From Sulfuricurvum sp. (GTDB taxonomy: Bacteria; Campylobacterota; Campylobacteria; Campylobacterales; Sulfurimonadaceae): a stretch of DNA of 14,718 nt. Below, piece by piece: positions 14,174 to 14,718 of the stretch (position 1 is the first letter of the stretch; each line of letters opens with the position of its first letter). The notes below the pieces were generated by a model. That model was not told the DNA's origin and ran no database searches. It saw only the letters and a program-made list of their open reading frames with translations. The stretch covers positions 1 to 14,718 of the forward strand of contig DZBC01000022.1 of NCBI GenBank assembly GCA_022729835.1. Reading direction: 5' to 3'. The translations under genes and the position numbers were made by a program.

Positions 14174-14718
14174 GACTGGGCGCTTCAAAATAGAGCGTGC
14201 TGCTCTCTCGCAGTCGGTGCAGATGCGCTTTGATATAGCTCAGGCCGATGCGGTCGCGGTTGCGGTAGTAGCTTGAGAGCTCTAGGTCGTTTAGCGGTAT
14301 GAGGGCGCTTGAGGGGTTGAGGGTGTTGGTGCCGTCTTCGCGGTTGATGGTGGAGCGCAGGCCGTAGTAGAAGTCGTTTTTGCCTTTGATCTGGGCGTAG
14401 CGCGAAGCGAAGAGTTTGCGCGGGGTGAGCGGGATGGTGACGCGCGCTCCGGCGAACTGCTCGTCGGTGTTTTGGTAGATGAGCGAGACTGCTACGTCGT
14501 CAAAGTCGCGTTTGAACTCAAGGGTGAACCCTTCATCTTGGTGCCAATAGCGGCCATAAGTGGCTTCGGCGAAAAGGTCAAGCGGAGCGTAGTAGTAGCG
14601 GTAGCTGCCCAGATAGAGCTCACGGGTATCTTCGTCGTCGCTCTCGTGCGCGAAGTAGCCCAGCCGTGCTTTGAGTGCGTGGCTGCCCCCGAAGAGCTGG
14701 TAGTCGCCTTGCGCCATT
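14166..14718 (-). CDS. YjbH-like outer-membrane beta-barrel, C-terminal part (start outside the window)
   Basis: The last 183 or so residues of a longer protein are visible; the frame is open to the window edge. It alternates polar and hydrophobic residues as beta strands do (for example SYRYYYAPLDLFAEATYG). Motifs TIPLTPRKLFASRYAQIKG and ELSSYYRNRDRIGLSYI resemble the end of YjbH-family exopolysaccharide outer-membrane proteins (DUF940). That match is from memory and moderate. The protein ends TLYFEAPSRD, so the final strand is followed by six residues rather than ending in the usual aromatic residue. Its stop overlaps the start of the phosphatase gene by 8 bases (or 23 with the earlier start), so the two form an operon facing the OPX/BY-kinase operon. 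A role in export or secretion of the same polysaccharide is inferred from this setting. Confidence 0.6.
   Translation of the reverse strand, partial: MAQGDYQLFGGSHALKARLGYFAHESDDEDTRELYLGSYRYYYAPLDLFAEATYGRYWHQDEGFTLEFKRDFDDVAVSLIYQNTDEQFAGARVTIPLTPRKLFASRYAQIKGKNDFYYGLRSTINREDGTNTLNPSSALIPLNDLELSSYYRNRDRIGLSYIKAHLHRLRESSTLYFEAPSRD

Noticed and set aside
1..14718. CRISPR array, insertion sequence, integron or prophage
   Set aside because: No regularly spaced direct repeats, transposase, integrase or phage genes are seen; the spacing of the TACATGTA copies is irregular and they are single palindromes.

Overview
The window is chromosomal DNA from a flagellated, Gram-negative member of the Campylobacterota (Epsilonproteobacteria). 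Three things point there. The protein families (RpsB, GlmM, LspA, FliR) look campylobacterotal. The gene order fliR - ABC ATPase - tsf - rpsB is, from memory, the Campylobacter jejuni order. A speE/coaE pair like the one in Helicobacter is also present. The base composition looks near 50% G+C, higher than Campylobacter or Helicobacter, so a free-living sulfur-oxidising lineage (Sulfurimonas, Sulfuricurvum or Sulfurovum type) is more likely, but I cannot fix the genus.

Layout. Positions 1-342 (-) hold the N-terminal part of an atypical receiver-domain protein. Positions 411-869 (+) encode a small exported phospholipase-D-fold protein that has lost its HKD residues. Positions 858-4188 (-) carry rpsB, tsf, a LolD-type ABC ATPase and fliR, transcribed in that order. 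Positions 4189-4536 hold no gene, only the rpsB leader region. A tRNA-Val(GAC) lies at 4537-4612 (-), with a good promoter that overlaps the lspA stop codon. glmM and lspA (6431-4655, -) overlap by 8 bases. rpsT-prfA (6544-7890, +) diverge from glmM. speE-like, coaE and dapF (9810-7894, -) form a tight operon that converges on prfA with a 3-base gap. From 9811 to the end is an exopolysaccharide region: an OPX lipoprotein and a BY-kinase/chain-length regulator (+), facing a PHP-type tyrosine phosphatase and a YjbH-like outer-membrane barrel (-).

How the genes work together. The 10-14.7 kb part looks like an envelope polysaccharide export module. The lipoprotein would form the outer-membrane and periplasmic channel. 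The kinase would control chain length and export through phosphorylation of its C-terminal tyrosine cluster. The phosphatase would reverse that, and the barrel would be an outer-membrane partner. The phosphatase is unusual: a signal peptide and a transmembrane helix precede its catalytic domain, which should hold it at the membrane beside the kinase. The rest is housekeeping: translation, peptidoglycan precursors (glmM, dapF), lipoprotein maturation (lspA), CoA synthesis and flagellar export.

The most striking signal not explained by genes is the palindrome TACATGTA, usually as TTACATGTAA. It occurs nine times where about 0.2 would be expected. It is found in seven places inside genes in three reading frames, once as a stop codon in a convergent junction, and once between genes. 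Four of the nine copies are in or at the end of dapF. It behaves like a highly iterated palindrome, a methylase site or an uptake-type signal. I see no CRISPR array, insertion sequence or prophage.
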